A stretch of DNA of 55,058 nt from Mesorhizobium plurifarium (GTDB taxonomy: Bacteria; Pseudomonadota; Alphaproteobacteria; Rhizobiales; Rhizobiaceae). The DNA is taken from NCBI GenBank assembly GCA_000824785.1, contig CCNB01000042.1, forward strand, positions 37,797-92,854. Direction: 5' to 3'. A program made the translations under genes and the position numbers. Shown here one piece after another: positions 1-8,512 of this stretch. The first letter of the stretch is position 1; each line of letters opens with the position of its first letter. The notes beneath the pieces are model-generated. The model did no database searches and was not told the origin of the DNA. It was given only the letters and a program-made list of their open reading frames with translations.

Positions 1-99
1 ATAGTGACGGGGAGAAGGAAGCACCCCACCCAACCGTTTCTTAAGGTGTTTCGGGTAGACCGAAACCTTGGAAAGAGGCGGAAAACGGAGAGTATTCGG

Positions 100-1503
100 G
101 TGCGCTTTTCCGCGGCGACGACTGCCGGGCGGTTCCTGCCGCAGCGCTGGGCGCTGCGCATGCGGCCGCTGCTTGGCCGCATCGATGCCGTGCTGTTCAC
201 CGCCGACGAGCGCGGCGAAGCCGGGCGCATGTCGCTCATCGCCTTTTCCATCCGCATCGTCAGCGCCTTGATCGCCTTTGTCAGCCAGGTGCTGATGGCG
301 CGCTGGATGGGATCCTTCGAATACGGCATCTCGGTGCTGGTCTGGGTGACGATGGTCATCGTCGGCAATCTCGCCTGCCTCGGCTTCCACACCTCGGTCA
401 TCCGCTTCATCCCCGAATATCGCGAGCGCGGCATGCTGGCCGAGCTGCGCGGCATCGTGCAGGCAAGCCGCCTCTTCGTGCTCGTCGCCTCGACGCTGGT
501 CGCGGGGCTGGGCGCGCTTGGCGTCTGGCTCGCCTCCGACTGGATCGAGAACTACTACGTCATCCCCTTCATCCTCGGCGTCATCTGCCTGCCGATGATC
601 GCGCTCGGCGATCTCCTGCAAGGGCTGGCGCGCGCCAATTCCTGGGCGCTGCTGGCGTTGTCGCCCACCTATCTGGTGCGGCCGGTGCTGATCCTTGTGT
701 TCATGGCGCTGATGCTTGGCTTGCACTACATGCCCGATGCCAGGACCGCGATCTTCGCCTCGATCGCCGCCACCTATGTCACCACGCTCGGCCAGTTGAT
801 GGCCGTCACCTCGCGGATGGACAAGAAGATCCCACCCGGGCCGATGGCGGTGCATTTCGGCCAGTGGATCCTCGTCTCGCTGCCGATCTTCCTGGTCGAG
901 GGCTTCTTCTTCCTGCTCACCAACGCCGACGTGCTGATGGTGGGCGCCTATCTCGATCCCAATGACGTCGCCGTCTACTTCGCCACGGTGAAGACGCTGG
1001 CGCTGGTGCATTTCGTCTATTTCGCGGTCAAGGCCGGCGTCGCCCAGCGCTACGCCCAGTTCACCCATGGCGAACCGCATCGGCTTGCCGCCTTCGCCCG
1101 CGAGACCGTCTCCTGGACCTTCTGGCCCTCGCTGCTGATGGCGCTGCTGGTGCTGGCGTTGGGCGAGCCGATGCTGGTGCTGTTCGGTCCCGAATTCACC
1201 GCCGGCTATCCGCTGCTCTTCCTGCTTGTGCTGGGCGTCGTCGCGCGCGCTGCTGTCGGCCCCTGCGAGAGCCTGCTCACCATGAGCGGCAACCAGAACA
1301 TCTGCGCCGCCGTCTATGCCATGACGCTTGCGCTCAACATCGGCCTCAACGTGATCCTGATCCCGCTCTTCGGCCTCTGGGGCGCGGCGATCGCCACCAG
1401 CCTCGCCATGGTCTTCGAGGCCAGCGCGCTCTCCTTCACCGTCTGGCGCAAGCTCGGCATCGTGATGGCGATCTTCGTGCCTGCAAAGAAGGAAATTGCC
1501 TAA
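100..1503 (+). CDS. Polysaccharide flippase (Wzx/MATE-like membrane exporter)
   Basis: Integral inner-membrane protein, about 467 aa, likely moving lipid-linked or other polysaccharide units across the membrane. The sequence is a series of long hydrophobic helices from residue 45 onward with short polar loops (for example FHTSVIRFIPEYRERG and a late LTMSGNQN segment), as in the polysaccharide-biosynthesis flippase family. The start is set at GTG 100 because a GGAG-type ribosome site lies about 10 nt upstream; an in-frame GTG at 4 and an ATG at 160 are alternatives. The stop codon overlaps the start of the next gene (TAATG), so the two are translationally coupled. The substrate cannot be told from sequence; a link to exopolysaccharide export is inferred from the family and from the neighbouring acetyltransferase. 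Confidence 0.82.
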   Translation: MRFSAATTAGRFLPQRWALRMRPLLGRIDAVLFTADERGEAGRMSLIAFSIRIVSALIAFVSQVLMARWMGSFEYGISVLVWVTMVIVGNLACLGFHTSVIRFIPEYRERGMLAELRGIVQASRLFVLVASTLVAGLGALGVWLASDWIENYYVIPFILGVICLPMIALGDLLQGLARANSWALLALSPTYLVRPVLILVFMALMLGLHYMPDARTAIFASIAATYVTTLGQLMAVTSRMDKKIPPGPMAVHFGQWILVSLPIFLVEGFFFLLTNADVLMVGAYLDPNDVAVYFATVKTLALVHFVYFAVKAGVAQRYAQFTHGEPHRLAAFARETVSWTFWPSLLMALLVLALGEPMLVLFGPEFTAGYPLLFLLVLGVVARAAVGPCESLLTMSGNQNICAAVYAMTLALNIGLNVILIPLFGLWGAAIATSLAMVFEASALSFTVWRKLGIVMAIFVPAKKEIA

Positions 1504-2783
1504 TGGCCGCCGTCCCGTTGCTCGAAGAGACCAGCGGCGGCCCCGCCGGCGCCATGGTCTCCAACCTTGCCGGCCTCGCGCGCGAGGCCGACCCGGCCCA
1601 TATCGAGCTCTTCGCCAGCAACCGGCCGGAACGCAAGCTCGCCATTTATCCGGCCTCGGCCGGCTTCGACCTCGTCGAGGAGCTCGACTATCTCAGCGCC
1701 CGCGCGATCGAGCCCAACGTCTTCTTCAACCCGCGCTTCCTGGCGCCGGCGATGCCCAGGCTGGAAGACCGCGAGGTGCGGCTGGCCGTCATCCGCGACG
1801 GCGACGAGTACCGCAACCGGCTGCGGCTTCTGGTGCCGTTCTCGGTCGAGCGGCCGGCGATCCCGCTCGGCGTTCCGGTGATGCGCACATGGTCAAGCCC
1901 GTTCGGCCCGCTCGGCACGCCCCTGGTCGACCGCGACGATCCCATCGGCGTCATCGAGGATTTCTTCTCGATGCTGTCGAGGCCGCATCTCAAGCTGCCA
2001 AAAGTCTTCGTGCTGCCCGATATGCGCCTCGACGGTCCGGTGGCGAGCCTGCTCACCTCCTTTGCCGACAGCCGTGGCTTGACCATGGTGACCACCGGCA
2101 AGGTCGAGCGCCCCGTGCTGGAAAGCAGCGCCGATGGCGAGGAATACCTCAAGGCGTCGCTGCGCGCGCATCACTACCGCGAATTCCGTCGCCTGAAACG
2201 GCGCCTTGCCGATCAGGGCAAGCTCGAGCATGTCGTGGCGCGCGGACCGGACGAGATCCGCCACGCCATCGAAAGCTTCCTGACGCTGGAAGCGGCCGGC
2301 TGGAAAGGCCGCGAGCGCACCGCGATGGCGATCGACCGCTACCGCGCCGCCTTCGCCCGCGAGGCCGTTCACCGGCTGGCCGAGCAGGACATGTGCCGCA
2401 TCCACCTCCTGACGCTCGACGGCCGCACCATCGCCTGCCTGATCGTCTTCGTCGAGGCCGGCGTCGCCTACACATGGAAGACGGCCTATGACGAGCCGCT
2501 TTCCGCCTATTCTCCGGGCACGCTTTTGATGATCGAGGTGACCAAGCAGCATCTCGACGATCCCAACATCGTCATGACCGATTCCTGCGCGGTTCCGGAC
2601 CATCCGGTGATGAGCCGGCTGTGGGTCGAGCGCAAGCCCATGGGCACGCTGGTGGTCGGGCTGACGCCGGACGCCGACCGGCTGGCCCGGCAGGCGGCCT
2701 CGCAACTGCACCTCTACCGCGAGACCCGCAACATGGCGCGCATCCTGCGCAACCGCATGCGGAGCCTCTTGAAAAGGCGCTAG
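1503..2783 (+). CDS. GNAT-type acetyltransferase, BioF2/CelD-like
   Basis: Protein of 426 aa with a C-terminal GNAT fold resembling the BioF2-like acetyltransferase domain (roughly residues 200-370). Hallmarks are the basic helix HHYREFRRLKRRLADQG, then FLTLEAAGWKGRERTAM, then the strand pair around RIHLLTLDGRTIACLIVF. Proteins of this type sit in exopolysaccharide and cellulose loci and are thought to acylate sugars or lipid carriers; no substrate is visible here. ATG 1503 shares its A with the stop codon of the flippase gene, so the two form one operon. The N-terminal 190 residues carry no motif I recognise. Function beyond acyltransferase is inference. Confidence 0.8.
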   Translation: MAAVPLLEETSGGPAGAMVSNLAGLAREADPAHIELFASNRPERKLAIYPASAGFDLVEELDYLSARAIEPNVFFNPRFLAPAMPRLEDREVRLAVIRDGDEYRNRLRLLVPFSVERPAIPLGVPVMRTWSSPFGPLGTPLVDRDDPIGVIEDFFSMLSRPHLKLPKVFVLPDMRLDGPVASLLTSFADSRGLTMVTTGKVERPVLESSADGEEYLKASLRAHHYREFRRLKRRLADQGKLEHVVARGPDEIRHAIESFLTLEAAGWKGRERTAMAIDRYRAAFAREAVHRLAEQDMCRIHLLTLDGRTIACLIVFVEAGVAYTWKTAYDEPLSAYSPGTLLMIEVTKQHLDDPNIVMTDSCAVPDHPVMSRLWVERKPMGTLVVGLTPDADRLARQAASQLHLYRETRNMARILRNRMRSLLKRR

Positions 2784-2855
2784 ATCAACCGCGGGGCACA
2801 AGCTATGGGTCCGGGCGGCGAATTCAGGGCCGGCCCTCACAACGAAACATTCCAA

Positions 2856-4016
2856 ATGATCGATACCGTCCTGCGCTTCGCCCGCCTTTGTGCGTCGCTT
2901 GTCCTGCTCGCCCTGTTTCCGGCTCGAGCCGTCGCCGATACCTGCCCGGAAGATTGCACCGATCCGCCGCCCGCCCCGGTCAACATCTACAGCCAGACCA
3001 CTTCCGGCCATCTGAGCCCCGCCACGGCCGGCGCGCTGCCGCGCGTCTATGTGCCGAACCGCTCCTCCAACTCCGTCTCTGTGATCGACACCGTAACGCT
3101 GAAAGAGGTCGACCGCTTCAATGTCGGCAGCAAGCCGCAGCATGTCGTGCCGTCCTGGGATTTGAAGACGCTGTGGGTCGCCAACAACGGCACCGGCAGG
3201 AACGGCAGCCTGACGCCGATCGACCCGATGACGGCCAAGCCCGGCAAGCAGATTCCTGTCGACGACCCCTACAATCTCTATTTCATGCCGGACGGCAGCG
3301 CGGCAATCGTCGTCGACGAGGCGATGAAGCAGCTCGATTTCCGCGACCCGCACACCATGGCATTGAAATCGAGCCTGCCGACGCCGACCTGCCCCGGCAT
3401 CAACCATGCCGATTTTTCGGCTGACGGCGCTTACGCGATCTTCACCTGCGAATATGGTGACGGCGGCCTGGCCAAGATCGACCTGAAGAACCAGAAGGTG
3501 CTCGGCCATCTCGACCTGTCGAAGATGGGCATGCCGCAGGACATCCGCCTCTCGCCCGATGGCAAGGTCTTCTACGTGGCCGACATGATGAATGACGGCG
3601 TCTTCCTGGTCGACGGCGACAGTTTTCGCGAGATCGGCTTCATCCCGACCGGCATCGGCGCGCATGGCTTCGTCGTCAGCCGCGACGGCAAGCGCCTCTA
3701 CGTCTCGAACCGCGGCTCGCACAAGATGGAGCAGGGCAAGGCCAAGGGTCCGGGCAGCGTGACGGTGATCGACTTCGCCACCCGCGCCGTGGTCGCCCAA
3801 TGGCCGATCCCCGGCGGCGGCAGCCCCGACATGGGCAATGTCAGCGCCGACGGCAGGCAGCTCTGGCTCTCCGGCCGCTTCGACAGCGACGTCTACATGA
3901 TCGACACGACGAGCGGCGCGGTGACCAGGATCCGCGTCGGCGTCGAGCCGCATGGGCTGACGGTGTGGCCGCAGCCGGGGCGGTATTCGCAGGGGCATAC
4001 GGGGAATATGCGGTAG
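2856..4016 (+). CDS. Exported YVTN/YncE-like beta-propeller protein
   Basis: About 386 aa. An N-terminal signal peptide (hydrophobic LCASLVLLALF, then ARAVADTC) points to export. The mature part is a run of propeller blades with repeated signatures such as RVYVPNRSSNSVSVIDT, LWVANNGTGRNGSLTPID and RLYVSNRGSHKMEQG, typical of the 40-residue YVTN/lactonase-like family. ATG 2856 is preferred over an in-frame ATG at 2805 because it places the signal peptide at the N-terminus; neither has a strong ribosome site. It follows the acetyltransferase by about 70 nt on the same strand and may share its transcript. The family includes scaffolds and some enzymes; no catalytic residues can be assigned. Confidence 0.82.
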   Translation: MIDTVLRFARLCASLVLLALFPARAVADTCPEDCTDPPPAPVNIYSQTTSGHLSPATAGALPRVYVPNRSSNSVSVIDTVTLKEVDRFNVGSKPQHVVPSWDLKTLWVANNGTGRNGSLTPIDPMTAKPGKQIPVDDPYNLYFMPDGSAAIVVDEAMKQLDFRDPHTMALKSSLPTPTCPGINHADFSADGAYAIFTCEYGDGGLAKIDLKNQKVLGHLDLSKMGMPQDIRLSPDGKVFYVADMMNDGVFLVDGDSFREIGFIPTGIGAHGFVVSRDGKRLYVSNRGSHKMEQGKAKGPGSVTVIDFATRAVVAQWPIPGGGSPDMGNVSADGRQLWLSGRFDSDVYMIDTTSGAVTRIRVGVEPHGLTVWPQPGRYSQGHTGNMR

Positions 4017-4057
4017 GGCGCTTGGATGGCCTGCCCCGAAGCTCGCAGAGCGAAGGG

Positions 4058-4142
4058 TGGTGCCCCTAGCCGGGATCGAACCAGCACTCCTTGCGGAACT
4101 CGATTTTGAGTCGAGCGCGTCTACCAATTCCGCCATAGGGGC
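4058..4142 (-). tRNA. tRNA-Leu (anticodon CAA)
   Basis: Read on the minus strand, the 85-nt sequence has a 7-bp acceptor stem GCCCCTA/TAGGGGC, an anticodon stem CTCGA/TCGAG with loop CTCAAAA (anticodon CAA, reading UUG), a long class-II variable arm, a T arm with TTCGATC, and an encoded CCA end. The long variable arm is expected for tRNA-Leu. Confidence 0.97.
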
Positions 4143-4170
4143 TCAGGCCGGGCGGCCTGGATGGGCGCGG

Positions 4171-4198
4171 ACTATACGGGCAGATGGGTGTTCGTCAA
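4171..4198 (-). promoter_or_regulatory. Promoter of tRNA-Leu
   Basis: On the minus strand TTGACG (4198-4193) and TATAGT (4176-4171) are separated by 16 nt. Transcription would begin around 4164, about 20 nt before the tRNA 5' end. This is a near-consensus housekeeping promoter. Confidence 0.8.
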
Positions 4199-4410
4199 CT
4201 GGCCTGTTGCGGATTTGCCCGCGCAAACGGCGGCATTGCCCCCTCTCGGCCATCGTGGCCACGCGGGACATTGTGCGGCGCGGAAAATCTTTCTAGACAG
4301 ACGAGGCGCTGAGCGCCTCGCATCCGAAAGCTGGATGCGGCGCTTTGGGTCCTTGTCTTCCTGCCTGCCGTTGCCCAAAACCGCCAAGCGTCTCGGGTGA
4401 CATTGATCAG
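4199..4410. other. Non-coding stretch with two small hairpins
   Basis: The interval 4143-4477 has no convincing gene. It holds the tRNA promoter (4171-4198), a hairpin CGAGGCGC/GCGCCTCG at 4302-4320, directly followed by GCATCC/GGATGC at 4319-4338, and a repeat at 4411-4460. Short open frames here show no family resemblance or ribosome site. Confidence 0.55.
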
Positions 4411-4460
4411 AGCAATTCCTGGAAAAGTGCGCTGCGGTTTTCCGTCCGGAATTATGTCGA
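4411..4460 (+). repeat. Palindromic intergenic repeat, family 1, copy 1
   Basis: RIME-like element with outer arm AGCAATTCC / GGAATT (right arm slightly decayed), inner arm GGAAAA/TTTTCC, loop GTGCGCTGCGG and right-hand bulge GTCC. It lies directly upstream of the DedA-like gene. Other copies are at 11563, 33284, 49457 and, inverted, at 50453. Confidence 0.85.
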
Positions 4461-4477
4461 CCGCATTAGGAGAGCCG

Positions 4478-5065
4478 ATGCTTCGCGGACTATACGACTG
4501 GACCCTGTCGCTGGCGGCGCGCAAGTCCGCCGAATGGTGGCTGGCCTTCATCGCCTTCGTCGAAAGCTCGGTGTTCTTCATCCCGGCCGACGTGCTGTTC
4601 CTGCCCATGGCGTTGGCGCGGCCCGAACGCGCCTATCGCTACGCGCTGACCGCCACGGTTGCGTCCGTGCTGGGCGGCATCGCCGGCTGGCTGATCGGCT
4701 ACTATGCCTACGACACGATAGCACGCCCGATCCTGGAGCATTTCGGCGGCCTTGCCACATTCGAGAGGTGGCAGTCGTCCGGCGCCGGGCTGATGCTGGT
4801 GCTGCTCGTCACGTCCGGCGCGGCGCATCTGCCGCCGATCAAGGTCGTCACCATCCTGGCCGGCGCGCTTCACGTCAATCTTTTGGTCTTCATCGTCTCG
4901 GCCATCGTGGCGCGCGGCGCGCGTTTCCTGCTTCTTGCCTGGCTGCTGCGACGCTATGGCGAGTCGATCAGGGAGTTCATCGAAAAGCGCTTGGGATTGA
5001 TTGTCGGCGCGGGCGCCGCTGCCCTGATTTTGCTCTATATCCTCGTCAGATACGCCCACGGATAG
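4478..5065 (+). CDS. DedA/YqaA-type membrane protein
   Basis: Small integral membrane protein, 195 aa, of the SNARE-associated/DedA superfamily in its YqaA-like form. Seen are an N-terminal amphipathic segment LRGLYDWTLSLAA, the membrane re-entrant region FVESSVFFIPADVLFLPMALARP, and a central GGIAGWLIGYYAYD helix followed by two more membrane spans. Family members affect envelope lipid flipping and membrane potential; the substrate here is unknown. ATG 4478 is chosen for its AGGAG site 5 nt upstream; longer in-frame starts run through the repeat at 4411. It is followed 24 nt later by a DsbB homologue on the same strand, so the two may be co-transcribed. Confidence 0.87.
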   Translation: MLRGLYDWTLSLAARKSAEWWLAFIAFVESSVFFIPADVLFLPMALARPERAYRYALTATVASVLGGIAGWLIGYYAYDTIARPILEHFGGLATFERWQSSGAGLMLVLLVTSGAAHLPPIKVVTILAGALHVNLLVFIVSAIVARGARFLLLAWLLRRYGESIREFIEKRLGLIVGAGAAALILLYILVRYAHG

Positions 5066-5089
5066 CGACGCAACAAACGGACCCGATAG

Positions 5090-5608
5090 ATGACCGCGAC
5101 CATGAATGCCGACACCGGACGCCAGCGCACGCGCGCGGCGCTGTTTCTCGCCGTCGCCATGGCCGCGACCGTCGGCTCGGCGCTCGCCTTCCAATATATC
5201 GGCGGCTACATCCCCTGCCATCTCTGCCTCGAGCAGCGCACGCCCTACTATATCGGTGCGCCGCTGATGGTGCTGGCGGCGATCACCTCGATGCTCAGCG
5301 CGCCGGCCTGGGTGACGCGAGGCCTGCTGGCGATCGGCGGCCTGTTGATGCTCTACGGCCTCTATCTCGGCGTCTACCATTCCGGCGTCGAATGGGCGTG
5401 GTGGCCGGGCCCTGCCGACTGCACCGCCGGCGCCGGCCCGGTCGACACCGGCGGCAAGGGCGTGCTCGACGCGCTCGACAAATTCGTGCCGCCCTCCTGC
5501 GACAAGGCGGCGCTTCGCATCCTGGGTCTGTCACTCGCCGGCTGGAACGCCATCGCCAGCCTCATCCTCGCCGCAGTCGCCTTCCGCAGCGCGCTCGCGC
5601 GCGACTGA
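5090..5608 (+). CDS. dsbB: Disulfide bond formation protein DsbB family
   Basis: Inner-membrane quinone-linked thiol oxidase, 172 aa, that would re-oxidise a periplasmic DsbA-like protein. Four membrane helices are visible. The first periplasmic loop carries the redox pair C43-H-L-C46, and a second pair of cysteines (C111 and C137) lies in the larger loop after helix 3, matching DsbB architecture. It sits just after a DedA-like gene. No dsbA is seen in the window, although a TlpA-type thioredoxin is encoded at 33353. Confidence 0.9.
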   Translation: MTATMNADTGRQRTRAALFLAVAMAATVGSALAFQYIGGYIPCHLCLEQRTPYYIGAPLMVLAAITSMLSAPAWVTRGLLAIGGLLMLYGLYLGVYHSGVEWAWWPGPADCTAGAGPVDTGGKGVLDALDKFVPPSCDKAALRILGLSLAGWNAIASLILAAVAFRSALARD

Positions 5609-5635
5609 ACCAAATTCGATTGAGCGGCGCGGCGC

Positions 5636-5777
5636 AGAGTTCGGACAAAAATTCGGCAGGCTGAGTCGAATGGTGCGGTTTTCGAGAACCGGAGCGGAGC
5701 GTACTTAAGTACGTGAGCACCGGAAGCGCAGAAAACCGCGGCAGTCGGCCGGCATGGCGGATTTGTGCCGAACTCTA
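5636..5777. repeat. Long imperfect palindrome (family 3 repeat core)
   Basis: Nested inverted repeat between dsbB and the HNH gene. Its outer ends are AGAGTTCGG (left) and CCGAACTCT (right). A middle pair GCGGTTTTC (5676) / GAAAACCGC (ending 5740) encloses the perfect core CGTACTTAAGTACG at 5701-5714. The core with its flanks recurs at 44405-44454. The right outer arm contains the stop codon of the HNH gene. Confidence 0.8.
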
Positions 5778-6332
5778 CGGTTCCAGTTCGACATCCCAGT
5801 ACAGATAGTCCATCCAGCTTTCATGCAGATGGTTGGGCGGGAACAGGCGGCCGTTGTTGTGCAGGTCGTGCACCGTCGGCTGATAGGGCTTCTGCAGCGG
5901 CCACATCTTGGCCTGCGCCGGCATCATGCCGCCCTTGCGAAGATTGCAGGGCGAGCAGGCGGCGACGACATTCTCCCAGGTCGTCGCCCCGCCGCGATGG
6001 CGCGGGATGACGTGGTCGAACGTCAGATCCTCCGGCGTGCCGCAATACTGGCATTGGAAGCGGTCGCGCAGGAACACGTTGAAGCGGGTGAAGGCGGGAT
6101 GCCGCGACGGCTTCACATAGGCTTTCAGGCTGACCACGCTCGGCAGCTTCATCGAGAAGGTCGGCGAGGAGACGGCGTGCTCGTATTCGGCGACGATGTT
6201 GACCCGGTCGAGGAAGACAGCCTTGATGGCATCCTGCCACGACCAGAGCGACAGGGGGTAATAGCTGAGCGGACGGTAGTCCGCATTCAGCACCAGCGCG
6301 GGAAGCCCATCCGGAGATACGGCAACCGTCAC
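5775..6332 (-). CDS. HNH endonuclease
   Basis: 185 aa. The HNH/zinc core is clear: C94-x2-C97 (QCQYCGT), D106-H107 (TFDHVIP), N121 (TWENVVAACSPCN) and a second C126-x2-C129 pair, giving the zinc-bound beta-beta-alpha-metal nuclease fold. The N-terminal region LVLNADYRPLSYYPLSLWSWQDAIKAVFLDRV is the extension typical of a widespread group of stand-alone bacterial HNH proteins. It starts at GTG 6332 with an excellent AAGGAGG site 8 nt upstream. There is no phage or restriction context, so its role is probably cellular (repair or nucleic-acid processing), but that is inference. Confidence 0.92.
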   Translation of the reverse strand: MTVAVSPDGLPALVLNADYRPLSYYPLSLWSWQDAIKAVFLDRVNIVAEYEHAVSSPTFSMKLPSVVSLKAYVKPSRHPAFTRFNVFLRDRFQCQYCGTPEDLTFDHVIPRHRGGATTWENVVAACSPCNLRKGGMMPAQAKMWPLQKPYQPTVHDLHNNGRLFPPNHLHESWMDYLYWDVELEP

Positions 6333-6425
6333 GTCCTTCGCCTCCTTCGTTCTAAACCGAACGGCGCGGATACTGTAAGCCCGACATGACAGGGATGTGA
6401 AGCGGATTGTCTCTCGCCGAAACTC

Positions 6426-7103
6426 TCAAAAACGCATGATTTTCATGCTTTTTTTGGCCATTTCGACGGGAGGCGCCGCGTCTCTGCCCTTCAGTTCGCG
6501 GTAATAGGCCCAAAAAAGCCGCGACGCGACACCCCGCCAGGGGCTCCATGATTCGGCCAGCCGGATAAGCATTTTTTCCGGCGGACGCGGGTCGATGCCG
6601 AGCGCATGACCGACCGCCGTCTGCAGCGCAACGTCGCGCGCGGGGAACACATCCGGGTGGCCGGCGGCGAACAGCAGGTAGCACTCGGCCGTCCATGGGC
6701 CGATGCCCGGCACGGCCGTCATCGCCGCGATCGCCTCGCCGGCTTCCAGGGTGCAGAGGTGATCGAGATCGAGCCCGCCGGCCACCGCTTCGGCCACGGC
6801 GAGCAGCCCGCGCTGCTTCGGCCGCGACAGCCCGGCCTCGCGAAATACGTCTTCGCCCGCGGCGAGGATTGCCTGCGGCGTCAACGGGTCGACCAGCCTG
6901 ACCAGCCGGCCGAAAATGGCATCGGCGCTCGCGCGGGAAACTTGCTGTGAGACGATGATGGAAGCAAGGCTCCCGAACCCCGGTTGCGACAGCCGCAGCG
7001 GCACCTCGCCCGCTTTGCCGCGCACCGTCTCCAGCCGCGGATCGATCCGGCAGAGCGCGTCGAGCCCTGCCGCAATGTCGTCGAGCGAGGCGATGCGTTG
7101 CAC
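6426..7103 (-). CDS. DNA-3-methyladenine glycosylase II, AlkA-type
   Basis: HhH-GPD base-excision glycosylase, about 225 aa, removing alkylated purines from DNA. Seen are the helix-hairpin-helix VPGIGPWTA (residues about 131-139) and the catalytic aspartate in ARDVAL (about D157). The upstream segment SLASIIVSQQVSRASADAIFGRL is typical of this group. The start is placed at GTG 7103, which gives MQRIASLDD; upstream TTG codons at 7127 and 7145 are possible. It lacks the N-terminal domain of E. coli AlkA, as do many alphaproteobacterial members. Divergent from gluQRS with about 80 nt between them. Confidence 0.88.
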   Translation of the reverse strand: MQRIASLDDIAAGLDALCRIDPRLETVRGKAGEVPLRLSQPGFGSLASIIVSQQVSRASADAIFGRLVRLVDPLTPQAILAAGEDVFREAGLSRPKQRGLLAVAEAVAGGLDLDHLCTLEAGEAIAAMTAVPGIGPWTAECYLLFAAGHPDVFPARDVALQTAVGHALGIDPRPPEKMLIRLAESWSPWRGVASRLFWAYYRELKGRDAAPPVEMAKKSMKIMRF

Positions 7104-7184
7104 GTTTGCTTGTTCCCAGGGCGACAAATGATGGCTAACTATCAACCGGCGGAAGCACCTGACAACCTGAATGCCGCCTGAAAG

Positions 7185-8054
7185 ATGACGCTCCTGACAT
7201 TCCGCTTCGCGCCGAGCCCCAATGGCGAACTGCATCTCGGCCACGCCTATTCGGCCCTGCTCAACCAGAAGATGGCGGCGCAAGCGGGCGGACGCCTGCT
7301 GCTGCGCATCGAGGATATCGACATCACCCGCTGCACGCCGCAATTCGAAACCGGCATTTTCCGTGACCTCGAATGGCTGGGGTTGCGCTGGGAAGCACAG
7401 GTGCGCCGCCAGTCGGAACATTTTGCCGAATACCGCGCGGTGCTGGACCGGCTGATCGCCGAGGAGCTCGTCTATCCGGCTTTCATGAGCCGCGGCGAAA
7501 TCCGCGCCTTCATCGCCGAGACAGGCGGCCGCGACTGGCCGCGCGATCCGGACGGCGTGCCGCTCTACCCGCCGCTCGACAAGGCCTTGCCGGCCAGGGA
7601 GCGCAAGCGGCGGCTTGCCGAGAACATGCCCTTTGCCTGGCGGCTCGATGTCGAGGCGGCGACGGCGCGCCTGGCGGCCGGCCTGTCATGGCTGGAGTTC
7701 GCCGACGAGACGATGTCCGCGACGCGAGCGATCGAAGCGCAACCGCAGGCCTGGGGCGACGTCATCGTCGCCCGCCGCGATATCCCGACCAGCTACCATC
7801 TCGCCGTCGTCCTCGACGATGCGCTGCAAGGCGTCAGCCATGTCGTGCGCGGCCAGGATCTCTATTCGGCGACCGGGGTGCAGCGCCTGCTGCAGGAACT
7901 GCTCGGCCTCTCGCCGCCGCGCTATTTCCACCACCGCCTGATTCTTGGCCCGGATGGCCGGAAGCTCTCCAAGAGCTTCAAGGATACCGGCCTAGCCGCG
8001 CTTCGCGAGGCAGGCGTGTCGCCGCAGGACGTCAAGCGGCTGCTTGGGCTTTGA
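7185..8054 (+). CDS. gluQRS: Glutamyl-Q tRNA(Asp) synthetase
   Basis: A class-I synthetase paralogue, 289 aa, that attaches glutamate to queuosine in tRNA-Asp. It has the HIGH-type motif H17-L-G-H20 in APSPNGELHLGHAYSAL and the KLSKS motif at residues 260-264, but lacks the anticodon-binding domain of full-length GluRS, which fits the length. RIEDIDITRC and the PTSYHLAVVLDD segment are typical of the family. Its stop lies 15 nt from the end of the convergent small membrane-protein gene. Confidence 0.94.
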   Translation: MTLLTFRFAPSPNGELHLGHAYSALLNQKMAAQAGGRLLLRIEDIDITRCTPQFETGIFRDLEWLGLRWEAQVRRQSEHFAEYRAVLDRLIAEELVYPAFMSRGEIRAFIAETGGRDWPRDPDGVPLYPPLDKALPARERKRRLAENMPFAWRLDVEAATARLAAGLSWLEFADETMSATRAIEAQPQAWGDVIVARRDIPTSYHLAVVLDDALQGVSHVVRGQDLYSATGVQRLLQELLGLSPPRYFHHRLILGPDGRKLSKSFKDTGLAALREAGVSPQDVKRLLGL

Positions 8055-8069
8055 TTACAAAAGCGCCGA

Positions 8070-8357
8070 TTACAAGCGCGCCATCCCGGCCTTGATCAGC
8101 GCCAGCACGCTGATGAAGGAAAAGGCGCCGCCCAGCCCCCAGGCAACCGCCAGCTTGAGATCGCTCAGGCTGATGCCATGCTTGTTGGCGATCACCACCG
8201 CGGCAAAAAAGCCGAAGATGAACAGCAGCGTGTTGCCGGTCGGACCGAAGGCGCCCTCTTTCATGATCGCGTCGAGCAAAGTGCCGAAGAAGAAACCGAA
8301 GGCGGCGATGATCGCGAAGGCGAACAGAAGCCAGGTTGTCTCCAGATGCAAAAACAT
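8070..8357 (-). CDS. Small membrane protein of unknown function
   Basis: 95 aa with three hydrophobic helices (WLLFAFAIIAAFGFFFGTLLDAI, LLFIFGFFAAVVIA, and AWGLGGAFSFISVLALI). No catalytic motif is visible and I do not recognise the family. The open frame keeps normal codon use, starts at ATG 8357 and converges on gluQRS. I take it as a real rhizobial hypothetical membrane protein. Confidence 0.7.
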   Translation of the reverse strand: MFLHLETTWLLFAFAIIAAFGFFFGTLLDAIMKEGAFGPTGNTLLFIFGFFAAVVIANKHGISLSDLKLAVAWGLGGAFSFISVLALIKAGMARL

Positions 8358-8512
8358 GCCTCACCATGGCGCGCCGATGCGCCATGCCCCTGTTGGCACG
8401 GTTTGTTGAATTCAACTTAGCTTATGGATCAACCGTTTCGTTTTGCTTGCGGGATTGATCGGCATTAGAGCAATTGCCGTCATCAACCGTTCACCCCGGC
8501 AGCTTTCCCCCA

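Noticed and set aside
1893..4136. 747-codon open frame on the minus strand across the acetyltransferase, propeller and tRNA
   Set aside because: It is antisense to two well-supported genes and runs through the tRNA, is Arg/His/Ala-rich with no domain, and is the usual mirror frame in GC-rich DNA.
4172..4387. 71-codon frame on the minus strand in the gap upstream of tRNA-Leu
   Set aside because: It overlaps the tRNA promoter and two hairpins and shows no recognisable features.
6426..7421. Longer form of the AlkA-like gene starting at 7421
   Set aside because: The additional 106 residues lie antisense to the start of gluQRS and show no family similarity.
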